A stretch of DNA of 64,000 nt from Marinilactibacillus kalidii (lineage in GTDB: Bacteria; Bacillota; Bacilli; Lactobacillales; Carnobacteriaceae_A): NCBI RefSeq assembly GCF_017599325.1, contig NZ_JAGFVM010000044.1, positions 1-64,000 of the forward strand, read 5' to 3'. The notes beneath the pieces were generated by a model. It was not told the DNA's origin and searched no databases. It saw only the letters and a list, made by a program, of their open reading frames with translations. The stretch's first letter is position 1; each line of letters begins with the position of its first letter. Shown here one piece after another: positions 54,239 to 62,656 of this stretch. A program made the position numbers and the translations under genes.

Positions 54239-55071
54239 AGATTGCACTTATTGGTTTAGGCGCAATTGGTGCCTCATTTGCGATGGGTCTGAAAGCAGCC
54301 GGCTACACTGAATTATATGGGGTCGATATCGATCCATCCACAATTGATATTGCAGAAAAAGAGCATATAATAAAAAAAGGTCATACTGATGCACAGCTTC
54401 TACTCCCAGACATGGATGTTGTCATTCTTTCTCTTTACCCTAACCAAATTGCACCATTTGTAGAGAAATATAGTGCCTGTTTAAAAGAAGGCGTTATCCT
54501 AACAGATGTGACAGGCGTTAAAACAACTATTATTGAACAAGTCACTGCTATCTTACCAGCAACAGCTGATTTCGTTTTTGCCCATCCCATGCGTGGTAGC
54601 GAGAAAAAAGGAATCGTCGGCGCAGATCATAAGCGGTTTGCCGGTGCTAATGCACTCATTACACCGATTCCTTCAAACAGTGAAGATCATCTTAATCTTA
54701 TAGAAAAACTCTATCGGGATATTGGTTTTGAGATGATTACTCGTGTCTCCCCATCAGCACACGATGATCAAATTGCTTATGTTAGTCAGCTAATGCACGC
54801 GCTATCTGTCGCTGTAGTAAATAGCGAGCAAGCATCTGAAGAAACACTTACCTTTGCGGGAAATAGTTTCAAAGAGCTTACGCGTATTGCTGATATTAAT
54901 GGCGACTTATGGAGCGAATTATTTTTAAATAACCGTTCGGCACTTCTCCATTCTATCGACGCTTTTGAAGATGAACTAAACAAACTCAAGCAAACCTTAG
55001 TTGAAAACGATGAAGAGACGCTAAAGTCGCTTTTCAAACAAGCACGGACACAACGAACAGACTGGTATTAA
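54235..55071 (+). CDS. tyrA: Prephenate dehydrogenase
   Basis: Oxidises prephenate to 4-hydroxyphenylpyruvate on the way to tyrosine. 278 residues: N-terminal Rossmann domain (GLGAIGASFAMGLKAAG), the HPMRGSEKKG substrate motif and a helical C-terminal dimer domain. No C-terminal ACT domain, so feedback by tyrosine would have to act elsewhere. Last gene of the aroE operon, ends at a terminator. Confidence 0.94.
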   Translation: MKIALIGLGAIGASFAMGLKAAGYTELYGVDIDPSTIDIAEKEHIIKKGHTDAQLLLPDMDVVILSLYPNQIAPFVEKYSACLKEGVILTDVTGVKTTIIEQVTAILPATADFVFAHPMRGSEKKGIVGADHKRFAGANALITPIPSNSEDHLNLIEKLYRDIGFEMITRVSPSAHDDQIAYVSQLMHALSVAVVNSEQASEETLTFAGNSFKELTRIADINGDLWSELFLNNRSALLHSIDAFEDELNKLKQTLVENDEETLKSLFKQARTQRTDWY

Positions 55072-55113
55072 AAAAGACGTATTGGCTAGTATTTCTAGCG
55101 AATACGTCTTTTT
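55071..55113 (+). terminator. Bidirectional intrinsic terminator
   Basis: AAAAAGACGTATT/AATACGTCTTTTT stem with inner GCTAG/CTAGC and T runs on both strands; between tyrA and a convergent GNAT gene. Confidence 0.92.
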
Positions 55114-55114
55114 G

Positions 55115-55621
55115 TTAGCTCTGTTTAGTAGAATAAACATTAACCGGTACGCCTTTCAATTCAACGCTTTTCTTTACAGTCATGCCATTTGCTTCCGCAA
55201 CTTTTCTTGAACCTTCATTTTCTACATGGACTAGCGAAATGATTTCGTCTAACTGTAGTGTTTCTTCTCCAAAGCTTCTCAATGCCTGTGCTATTTCAGT
55301 TGCATACCCTTTCTTCCAATGTTCTTTTGCGATCCAATAGCCAATCTCTATGAACGCTTCTCCTTCAATGGTTTGAGGGAGAAATCCAGCTTGTCCGATG
55401 GCGATGCCAGTATCTTTTAGCTCAATTTTTTTAAGCCCTAGATAATCAGCCTTTTCGTATAACTTAAACATGCGTTCCAAAGCAGCAGCTGTTTGTTCTT
55501 TTGTATAAACTTCTCCTGTTCGTATGTATCGAACGACTTCGGGGTTTGATGTCATCGTATATAAAAAATCAAAGTCTTCTTGCGTATAGTTTTTCAAAGT
55601 TAATCGTTTTGTTTCTAACAT
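55115..55621 (-). CDS. GNAT acetyltransferase (RimJ/RimL-like)
   Basis: 168 residues. N-terminal LETKRLTLKNYTQEDFDFL and the acetyl-CoA loop EHWKKGYATEIAQALRSF (about residues 95-112) place it in the RimJ/L branch, which often modifies N-termini or small molecules. Substrate unknown. Convergent with tyrA; trpS lies upstream, separated by a terminator. Confidence 0.88.
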   Translation of the reverse strand: MLETKRLTLKNYTQEDFDFLYTMTSNPEVVRYIRTGEVYTKEQTAAALERMFKLYEKADYLGLKKIELKDTGIAIGQAGFLPQTIEGEAFIEIGYWIAKEHWKKGYATEIAQALRSFGEETLQLDEIISLVHVENEGSRKVAEANGMTVKKSVELKGVPVNVYSTKQS

Positions 55622-55645
55622 CTTTATCCCTTCTTTCTATAAGAT

Positions 55646-55684
55646 GAAAAATACACGGAGAAGCCGTTCGCCTCTCTCGTGTAT
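55646..55684 (-). terminator. Intrinsic terminator of trpS
   Basis: ATACACG/CGTGTAT outer stem with an inner AGAGGCG/GGCTTCT pairing and a TTTTT run on the minus strand. Confidence 0.82.
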
Positions 55685-55694
55685 CGACTTTTAC

Positions 55695-56708
55695 TTATTT
55701 GAAATAATTGATACCCATTGCGCTTTTCACTTCATCGAGTGTCTGAGCAGCAACTTTTTCTGCCTTCTCACTTCCAGCTTTCAACATAGCTTGTACTGCA
55801 TCAAGATCTTTAGCTGCTTCTTCTCGACGTTCACGTATTGGCTGTAATTTATCTTGTAAGACTTCATTCAAGTAACGCTTGATTTTAACGTCTCCTAGAC
55901 CACCTTTTTGGTAATGATCTTTCAGTTCTTGAACTTTATCTTTATCATCGTCAAATACATCTAAATAGGTAAAAACGACGTTTCCTTCTATTTGGCCAGG
56001 GTCTTCTACACGAATATGGTTTGGATCAGTGTACATGCTCATGACTTTTTTCTGAATATCATCCGCTGAATCAGAGAGGTAAATGCCGTTATTTAAAGAC
56101 TTACTCATCTTCCCTTTTCCGTCGATTCCTACCAATCTGCCGTGTCCTTTAGGTGGAAGGATGATATCTGGCTCTACCAATGTATCCGTTTGGTAAATGC
56201 GGTTAAAATCACGAGCGATTTCTCTTGTCTGTTCCAACATTGGTCTTTGATCTTCTCCAACCGGTACATGAGTAGCTTTGAAAGCTGTAATATCCGCAGC
56301 TTGGCTGACAGGATACATAAAGAAACCAGCAGGAATACTTTCATTAAATCCTTTTTCTTGAATTTCAGATTTAACGGTTGGATTACGGTTTAACCTTGAT
56401 ACTGTAACGATGTTCAAGTAATACATCATCAGTTCAGCTAATTGTGGAATCTGTGACTGAATGAATATCGTCGTACGCTTAGGATCTAATCCAACTGCTA
56501 AATAATCTAGTGCCACTTCCGTTACACTTTTTTGTACTTTTTCAGGTGTTTTTGCGTTATCTGTCAAAGCTTGCTGATCAGCGATCATGACGTAAACATG
56601 GTTGTCAGAATCTTCTTGCATTTTCAAACGATTCTGAAGAGATCCTACGTAATGTCCTAGATGCAATTTCCCAGTAGGACGATCCCCTGTTAAAATGATT
56701 TTTTTCAT
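55695..56708 (-). CDS. trpS: Tryptophanyl-tRNA synthetase
   Basis: Charges tRNA-Trp. Class I enzyme of 337 residues, the usual bacterial TrpS length. HIGH-type motif [10 protein letters not shown] at residues 14-23 and KMSKS loop near 195. No T-box is visible in the 120 bp upstream, in contrast to serS. A possible promoter there is TTGTTT-18-TACAAT. Unlinked to the aro operons apart from location. Confidence 0.95.
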   Translation of the reverse strand: MKKIILTGDRPTGKLHLGHYVGSLQNRLKMQEDSDNHVYVMIADQQALTDNAKTPEKVQKSVTEVALDYLAVGLDPKRTTIFIQSQIPQLAELMMYYLNIVTVSRLNRNPTVKSEIQEKGFNESIPAGFFMYPVSQAADITAFKATHVPVGEDQRPMLEQTREIARDFNRIYQTDTLVEPDIILPPKGHGRLVGIDGKGKMSKSLNNGIYLSDSADDIQKKVMSMYTDPNHIRVEDPGQIEGNVVFTYLDVFDDDKDKVQELKDHYQKGGLGDVKIKRYLNEVLQDKLQPIRERREEAAKDLDAVQAMLKAGSEKAEKVAAQTLDEVKSAMGINYFK

Positions 56709-56831
56709 AAATCCTAGCTCCTTAGTATTATAATTGGCTTTTACTTATTGTATCGTAACCGTACTATATAAAACAATGTAGATTTCAAGTTTAACGGTGC
56801 GGCGTGGTGAATATCAAAGATTCCCACTTTC

Positions 56832-57737
56832 CTAGATACCTGTTATTTGTGTATGGATTTCTTCACAAATTTGATGGGTAATCAAAGAATCTGAAATAGA
56901 AGGATTCGGCATTTTATGCTCTTGGACACATGAAATAAAATGATCAACCATTTGATAAAACCCACGTTTCATCAAAGTAGGTTCCCAATCGCCAAATCCT
57001 TTTACGGTCTCTGTATCATGTTGAAATTGAGTGGTTTCCACGAAATTACTGACAACGAGCTTATTACCCGCAGTCATATACTCGATGATTTCCTCTGTTG
57101 TTCCATTATCACGGTTCATGATTCCGATAGCTGTACAATCGTCACTAGCCAATTGTATCATCACATTATGCAGTTGACCTTCTTTTTCCAAATAACGAAC
57201 TTGAAGTTCAGTTGCTTTGTCACCCATTAAGAACCGCATGGTATCAACCACATGAATAAAGTCTTCTACGACAACTTGTCTTTTGTCCCCAGGAAGATTG
57301 TACCGATTTTTTTGAATAAGAATTAAATCTGCTTTTCCTTGATCTTTCAAAGCGGCAATCATTGGAGCGAATCTTCGATTAAATCCAACCATCGCAACCA
57401 GTTTCTTTTCTTCAGCTAATTGAACAATTTGCTTAGTTTCATTGAAATCCATAGAGATTGGCTTGTCGATATAAACATGAATACCCTGTTCCAACAGTTT
57501 TTTAGCTATATCAAAATGAGCAGTAGTCGTTGTACTAACAAAAACCGCATCAACTTTCAACTTGATTAATTCATCGACTGTTTGTACATATTCTGTTAGA
57601 CGATATGTATTCGCCAATTTTTTTAACACGTTTTGATTGCGCGTGCATAGAATTAGTTCGATTCCTTCTTTTTCACTAAGAACAGGAAGATAAGCTTTTT
57701 GTGCAATATCTCCTAGACCAATAATGCCGATTCTCAT
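56832..57737 (-). CDS. Gfo/Idh/MocA family oxidoreductase
   Basis: 301-residue NAD(P)-dependent oxidoreductase. N-terminal Rossmann motif GIIGLGDIAQKAYLPVL, then the family's EKP-like YIDKPIS (Lys for catalysis) and a C-terminal substrate domain with HVVDTMRFLMG. Substrates in this family are mostly sugars or cyclitols and cannot be told here. A strong terminator hairpin lies 43 nt upstream of its ATG, so it must have a promoter close by or be under readthrough control. Confidence 0.88.
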   Translation of the reverse strand: MRIGIIGLGDIAQKAYLPVLSEKEGIELILCTRNQNVLKKLANTYRLTEYVQTVDELIKLKVDAVFVSTTTTAHFDIAKKLLEQGIHVYIDKPISMDFNETKQIVQLAEEKKLVAMVGFNRRFAPMIAALKDQGKADLILIQKNRYNLPGDKRQVVVEDFIHVVDTMRFLMGDKATELQVRYLEKEGQLHNVMIQLASDDCTAIGIMNRDNGTTEEIIEYMTAGNKLVVSNFVETTQFQHDTETVKGFGDWEPTLMKRGFYQMVDHFISCVQEHKMPNPSISDSLITHQICEEIHTQITGI

Positions 57738-57779
57738 TTTCTTTCCTCCATTTTTGATAGAACTGATTTAAAATGTTTT

Positions 57780-57840
57780 TAAAAAACGACTCCCTGAAAG
57801 ATAAGTCACAGCTCATTCGTGTGTTTATCTTTCAGGGAGT
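57780..57840 (-). terminator. Strong hairpin terminator upstream of the Gfo/Idh gene
   Basis: 16-bp perfect stem ACTCCCTGAAAGATAA/TTATCTTTCAGGGAGT (57789-57840) followed by CGTTTTTT on the minus strand. It probably ended the now decayed gene at 57873-58095. Confidence 0.88.
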
Positions 57841-57872
57841 ATCTTGACTCTATTTGTTTATGTTATTGTTTG

Positions 57873-58095
57873 CTAGCAGGTTTTTCCAATTTTATCATAC
57901 CATGAATGAGCTGTTTCTTTTACTACAGCATTTAGCTCTTGGATATTTTGTTTCCCCTTACGTTGCAACCAATCTTTATTGCCATTATAAACTACTTTGA
58001 TGGTTGGCCATATCTTTCGCTTTCCCAAAAACCGGTCTCAAGTCTGATGTGAAATGTATCGTAGTCACGTAAAGTAAGGGTAATAGCACGTATAC
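57873..58095 (-). pseudogene. Decayed gene remnant
   Basis: On the minus strand a frame of 54 codons (58037 to a TAG at 57873) reads like a protein end: KIWPTIKVVYNGNKDWL ... ETAHSWYDKIGKTC. Upstream, in another frame, AITLTLRDYDTFHIRLETGF also looks coding, which suggests a frameshifted remnant. It has no start or ribosome site and ends 33 bp before a strong terminator. I do not recognise the family. The rest of the 57738-58215 gap shows only the plus-strand promoter region. Confidence 0.4.
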
Positions 58096-58183
58096 ATGTG
58101 AACGATTCTATACATAGTTTTAAGTATTCGTAAATTTTGTATGATATTTTTAAAATTCAAGCTATTTCATTCTGTTTTTAGAG

Positions 58184-58189
58184 TATAAT
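58184..58189 (+). promoter_or_regulatory. -10 box before the glycolipid operon
   Basis: TATAAT 27 nt before the start codon; no clear -35 box was found. Confidence 0.5.
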
Positions 58190-58215
58190 GAATACAATCA
58201 ATTTTGGAGGAAGAT

Positions 58216-59397
58216 ATGAAGATATTAATTACAACAGAATGGTACACGCCAACTGTTAACGGTGTAATCACTTCTATTATCAATCTAAAAGAGATTTTGA
58301 CAGATATGGGGCACGAAGTGCGCATACTGACACTATCTGAAAAAGCCAGCGCTCATATCGATGAGGAGCAAGGTTTATATGCGATGTCTTCTTATGGAGT
58401 AGGTAAAATCTATCCCGGTGCTCGTGTAGCTTTGACGATGGATGATGACGTCTTATCCCATATCTTGGACTGGAATCCTGATATTGTCCACACACAGTGT
58501 GAGTTCAGTACGTTCCGAATCGCTCGCAGAATCTCTCAGATTCTGACCATTCCGATCGTGCATACATACCACACTGTCTATGAAGATTATACGCATTATT
58601 TCTCTCCTAATAAAAAGTGGGGGAAAAAAGCTGTTGCTGTATTCAGCAAGCGGGTATTAAATCACTCTGATGCTGTTATCGCACCGACAAATAAAGTCGA
58701 ATCTCTTTTAAAAGGCTATAAGGTAAATCAACCCGTTCACGTTATTCCTACAGGTCTTGATTTAGAAAAATTCAACCAAGCACTCACACAAAAAGAAATC
58801 GTCACGCTCAGACGCAGCCTTTCTATACCTGATGATTGTTCTGTACTCGTCAGCGTCGGAAGAGTGGCAAAAGAAAAAAATCTGGAAGAAATCATCTCTT
58901 ATCTCAAAGAGCTTGATGATCCTAAGCTACGTTTACTTGTTGTAGGCGATGGTCCTTATCGTGAAACGCTAGAAACATTCATTGACGAAATCGATGCTCG
59001 TGCTTTTGTCGTCTTTGCAGGTATGGTTGCCCCTGAAAACATTGCGACTTACTACCAGCTTGGAGATGTATTTGTCAGTGCTTCTACTAGTGAGACACAA
59101 GGTCTTTCTTATATTGAGGCGCTCGCAAGTGGTGTATTCGCTTTGTGCAGAAAAGATGACTGTCTAATCGATGTGATCGAAGATGGCGAAAATGGCTTCC
59201 AGTATACAACTTACGATGAATTTAGATCATCGCTATACACTTTGCTTACGCATGCAGACTTTAATACTGTCAAAAAACAAGCTGCTCAAAATAAAATCGA
59301 AGAAACGTACTCAATCGAGGCTTTCGGAAAAAGTGTAGAGATGGTCTACTTGGAAGCAATAAGAAACCATACGCATCAGCACGTTTTCTCTCTTTAG
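58216..59397 (+). CDS. Diacylglycerol glucosyltransferase (GT4, BgsB-like)
   Basis: Family 4 glycosyltransferase of 393 residues at the inner membrane face; adds the first glucose to diacylglycerol to make the glycolipid that anchors lipoteichoic acid. N-terminal TTEWYTPTVNGVITSI, VHTYHTVYEDYTHYF and the C-terminal SETQGLSYIEAL (E-x7-E) motif fit the monoglucosyl-diacylglycerol synthase group of enterococci and streptococci. ATG at 58216 with GGAGG; the TTG at 58204 is less likely. The next gene is the second enzyme of the same pathway. Confidence 0.88.
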   Translation: MKILITTEWYTPTVNGVITSIINLKEILTDMGHEVRILTLSEKASAHIDEEQGLYAMSSYGVGKIYPGARVALTMDDDVLSHILDWNPDIVHTQCEFSTFRIARRISQILTIPIVHTYHTVYEDYTHYFSPNKKWGKKAVAVFSKRVLNHSDAVIAPTNKVESLLKGYKVNQPVHVIPTGLDLEKFNQALTQKEIVTLRRSLSIPDDCSVLVSVGRVAKEKNLEEIISYLKELDDPKLRLLVVGDGPYRETLETFIDEIDARAFVVFAGMVAPENIATYYQLGDVFVSASTSETQGLSYIEALASGVFALCRKDDCLIDVIEDGENGFQYTTYDEFRSSLYTLLTHADFNTVKKQAAQNKIEETYSIEAFGKSVEMVYLEAIRNHTHQHVFSL

Positions 59398-59411
59398 GAA
59401 TGAGGATTTAG

Positions 59412-60428
59412 TTGACAACCGTTAATCAGAAAGTCTTACTTTACAAAGGTTCAGAAAAAGTTATTACTCAAAGTGGTATCGGTGAAGCACTTCGTCATCA
59501 AAAACAAATGCTAGCCTCTTTAAAAGTTTCTTATACAGAAGATCCTAAAGATGACTATGACATTGTTCATTTAAATACCGTACTTCCAGATTCCGTCTCA
59601 ATGGCAAAAAGAGCAAAAAAGAATGGAAAGAAAGTGATCTACTACGGTCACTCGACTATGGAAGACTTCAAGAACTCTTTCAGTGGCTCCAATCTGGTCG
59701 CTCCATTGTTCAAACAATGGTTGCGCTATTGCTACCAGCACGGTGATATGATTATTACACCGACAGATTATTCTAAACATTTGCTACTTCAATATGATTT
59801 GAATAGACCGATCGTCTCCTTATCAAATGGCGTTGATACAACTTATTTTGTTAAAAATACCGTTGGTGGTGAGCGTTTTAGAAAGCAGTATCACTTGTCT
59901 GAAGATCAAAAAGTAGTCGTTTCCGTCGGTCATTTAATCGAACGGAAAGGCATCGTTGAATTCTTAACGCTTGCACAGCAATTTCCATCATATGTATTTT
60001 TCTGGTTCGGTCACACGGCAAAGTCGCTGATGACACGTCGTGTACAAAAAGCAATCGCCCATGCACCTGCTAATGTTCGTTTTCCAGGATATGTTTCTCC
60101 TACTGCTTTACGCGATGCCTATTCAGGTAGTGATTTATTTTTGTTTATGACCTACGAAGAAACAGAAGGAATCGTCTTATTAGAAGCGTTAGCTAATGAA
60201 ATACCTGTGCTTGTTAGAGACATTCCGATTTATAAAGACTGGCTACCAGATAGAGAAGTCGTTTATAAAGCAAAGACGCAAGATGATTTTAGTCACATCC
60301 TTCCTCAATTATTAGAAGGTCAGTTGCCTTCCTTAACGCATGAAGCTCGTCTTGCGGCAGAAAAACTTGATATAAAAAACATTGGTCATGATTTAGCTAT
60401 TATTTATACCAAATTATTTAGTGAATAA
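59412..60428 (+). CDS. Glycolipid glycosyltransferase (GT4, CpoA/BgsA-like)
   Basis: 338-residue family 4 glycosyltransferase adding the second sugar to glucosyl-diacylglycerol. The text GHSTMEDFKNSFSGSNLVAPLFKQWL and ITPTDYSKHLL closely follows pneumococcal CpoA, and gene order next to the first enzyme matches that in streptococci and enterococci. TTG start with GAGGA upstream, 14 bp after the previous gene. Whether the sugar is glucose or galactose cannot be read from sequence. Confidence 0.88.
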   Translation: MTTVNQKVLLYKGSEKVITQSGIGEALRHQKQMLASLKVSYTEDPKDDYDIVHLNTVLPDSVSMAKRAKKNGKKVIYYGHSTMEDFKNSFSGSNLVAPLFKQWLRYCYQHGDMIITPTDYSKHLLLQYDLNRPIVSLSNGVDTTYFVKNTVGGERFRKQYHLSEDQKVVVSVGHLIERKGIVEFLTLAQQFPSYVFFWFGHTAKSLMTRRVQKAIAHAPANVRFPGYVSPTALRDAYSGSDLFLFMTYEETEGIVLLEALANEIPVLVRDIPIYKDWLPDREVVYKAKTQDDFSHILPQLLEGQLPSLTHEARLAAEKLDIKNIGHDLAIIYTKLFSE

Positions 60429-60448
60429 CCGTTAACAGTTGGCATTAT

Positions 60449-60496
60449 AAGAAGAGAAAGATTTGAGGTGACCTCGATTCTTTCTCTTCTTTTTCT
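60449..60496 (+). terminator. Intrinsic terminator of the glycolipid operon
   Basis: Long stem AAGAAGAGAAAGA/TTCTTTCTCTTCTT with inner GAGGT/ACCTC, followed by T-rich sequence. Confidence 0.9.
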
Positions 60497-60552
60497 TTAT
60501 TTCTATCTAACCTCTCTATTTTCTAACTTTTTCTTTAATTTCGTTTTTCTCA

Positions 60553-60581
60553 TTGTATTCTTAATTTATTCTATCTACAAT
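60553..60581 (+). promoter_or_regulatory. Promoter of the moxR operon
   Basis: TTGTAT (60553-60558), 17-bp spacer, TACAAT (60576-60581). It lies inside the longest moxR frame and so argues for the downstream start at 60654. Confidence 0.68.
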
Positions 60582-60653
60582 AAACTTAACAGATCGATTT
60601 TTATTTTCAATGTTCAAATCATACTAAACCAGTTTATTCAGGGGGATATTTCA

Positions 60654-61619
60654 TTGACATACTCAACGCAAACTACACAAACAATTGAAAAATTACATAC
60701 ACTGATCGATACGGTTGATCAAATCGTTATCGGAAAAAAAGAAGTGACTCGTTTGACCATCATGGCGATGTTAGCCGGTGGTCATGTACTCTTTGAAGAT
60801 ATTCCAGGTGTCGGTAAAACATTATTGATCAAAACCATCGCCAAATGTCTCGAAGCAGACTTTTCACGTATTCAATTCACACCGGATCTTATCCCTTCAG
60901 ATATTATCGGTTTCTCTGTTCCCAATCTACAAGATACACAATTTGAATTCCGCCAAGGTCCACTGTTCAATCAAATCGTTTTAGCGGATGAGATCAATCG
61001 TACTTCTCCTAGAACACAAGCGGCGATGCTGGAAGCTATGTCGGAAAAACAAGTAACACTTGATGGAAAAACCCATCGCCTTCCGGACCCTTTTTTCGTA
61101 CTTGCTACCCAAAATCCTATTGATTACGAAGGGACGTATCCTCTACCAGAAGCCCAGCTAGATCGATTTTTGTTTCAACTATCTCTAGGTTATCCTAGCA
61201 AAGAACAAGAAATTCGTATGCTAGAAGCGCCTGACCAGTTACGTGCTGTAGAAGAATTGACACCCGTTCTTTCATTGACTGAGTTCAATGCTTTGAAAGA
61301 GCGTGTTCATGCTATTCATGTCAATCCACAGTTGTTGGATTATATGATCACCCTTGTCGATCGAACACGTCATCATTCAGCACTGAGATTGGGTATCAGC
61401 CCAAGAGGTACACAATATTTCTTAGCTGGCGCGCGTGCACAAGCTTTGCTTAGTAATCGTGATTATGTTACCCCTCAAGATATTCTTTTCGTCATTAAGC
61501 CTTTATTTCGTCATCGTTTATTGTTTATTAATCGGATGACAACAAAAGAAATCGATCAATTTATTGATGATCTCGTCAGTCAGGTAGATATTCCTACAAA
61601 AATCAGGGATGCCAAATGA
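60654..61619 (+). CDS. MoxR family AAA+ ATPase
   Basis: 321-residue AAA+ ATPase acting as a chaperone-like assembly factor. Walker A DIPGVGKTLL, Walker B IVLADEINR and the ATQNPIDYEGTYPLPEAQLDRF segment are classic MoxR. The frame is open back to 60468, but a promoter lies within that part. The TTG at 60654 has GGGGGA upstream and gives the normal family length. It overlaps the DUF58 gene by 4 nt; a transglutaminase gene follows, the usual trio. Confidence 0.92.
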   Translation: MTYSTQTTQTIEKLHTLIDTVDQIVIGKKEVTRLTIMAMLAGGHVLFEDIPGVGKTLLIKTIAKCLEADFSRIQFTPDLIPSDIIGFSVPNLQDTQFEFRQGPLFNQIVLADEINRTSPRTQAAMLEAMSEKQVTLDGKTHRLPDPFFVLATQNPIDYEGTYPLPEAQLDRFLFQLSLGYPSKEQEIRMLEAPDQLRAVEELTPVLSLTEFNALKERVHAIHVNPQLLDYMITLVDRTRHHSALRLGISPRGTQYFLAGARAQALLSNRDYVTPQDILFVIKPLFRHRLLFINRMTTKEIDQFIDDLVSQVDIPTKIRDAK

Positions 61620-62653
61620 AACGGTCTTTTATAAACTGGATTGCTTGCGCTTGGCTTTTGTTTTATTTTTTCGTTATTGCCTATGCCTTAACCTTTCCTT
61701 CAGTTGTTACTTGGTTTATTGTTTATGCTTTTACCTTTATGTTACTGACTGCTTTGTTTACTGCTTGGATGAAGCCATCGATTGAACCAATCAATTGGCA
61801 AATTGCTGATAATGCCCATCTATCATTATCGATACGGATCAAACAACGATCAAAGTGGTTATTTCTGTCACCATCTTTCAAGCTCATCTTGTATAGTGAT
61901 CAAGATAAAGCTTTTCACCAGGTTATTTATCCTGCGCTTTTTTTTAAAAACCACTCTACGGTACATTTAGACGCACTGATACTTGCAAGAGGTCATTATG
62001 ATGATTTAAAGGTCGGTATTCAAGCAACTGGTTTGTTCGGTATTTTCAGACATCGTTCCGTGCATAAGCTACCACTAGATTTGAATATTTATCCTATGCG
62101 TTTACCACATGCTAGTGTACTTAAGTTACTGACCGAAAATGTGATTCATCTTATTGGCTCAGATCCACTCGCTCAGCAAGCTTATCAAGTAAAAGAATTG
62201 AGACCTTATCAGTCTCGCGATGCTTTAAGTTCTATTGACTGGAAGTCGAGTATGAAGCGCGATCAATGGATGATAAAGGATTATGACCGTGAAGAACCGC
62301 TCCCTGTCCGTCTCTCTTTTATCGGTATGCCGTCTCCTCAATTCGAATCTCTATTAAGTCTCGCTTATAGTCTTGCCTTACATCTTGAGGCCACTACTAA
62401 GCTTGATCTTTCGCTGATCGGTGCTTTTGATGGACAATCACAAAAACGAAAGCAACTACAGGATTTTTTGATGATTCAACCAAGTACAGATCAAGAAGAT
62501 TTAATGGTTTTACTCGGTCATAGTGAAAACAGTAAACAAACGACTATTATCATTACATCAAATCGATCAAGCTTACCTGTATCACTGACCGCTTCTTCTC
62601 ATACTTTTATTCTAGATGAGCGTCAGTTAACTCTACTGAAAGGAGGCGGATAA
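61616..62653 (+). CDS. DUF58 domain protein
   Basis: 345 residues with two N-terminal membrane helices (about 8-27 and 32-50) and a DUF58 domain whose core RPYQSRDALSSIDWKSSMKRDQWMIKDYDREE (about 198-230) is conserved. DUF58 proteins have a von Willebrand-like fold and work with MoxR ATPases; the exact job is unknown. ATGA overlap with moxR; 3 bp before the transglutaminase gene. Confidence 0.9.
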   Translation: MKRSFINWIACAWLLFYFFVIAYALTFPSVVTWFIVYAFTFMLLTALFTAWMKPSIEPINWQIADNAHLSLSIRIKQRSKWLFLSPSFKLILYSDQDKAFHQVIYPALFFKNHSTVHLDALILARGHYDDLKVGIQATGLFGIFRHRSVHKLPLDLNIYPMRLPHASVLKLLTENVIHLIGSDPLAQQAYQVKELRPYQSRDALSSIDWKSSMKRDQWMIKDYDREEPLPVRLSFIGMPSPQFESLLSLAYSLALHLEATTKLDLSLIGAFDGQSQKRKQLQDFLMIQPSTDQEDLMVLLGHSENSKQTTIIITSNRSSLPVSLTASSHTFILDERQLTLLKGGG

Positions 62654-62656
62654 CCC

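Noticed and set aside
60468..60653. N-terminal extension of moxR
   Set aside because: Very hydrophobic translation of a T-rich terminator and promoter region; MoxR length fits the TTG at 60654.
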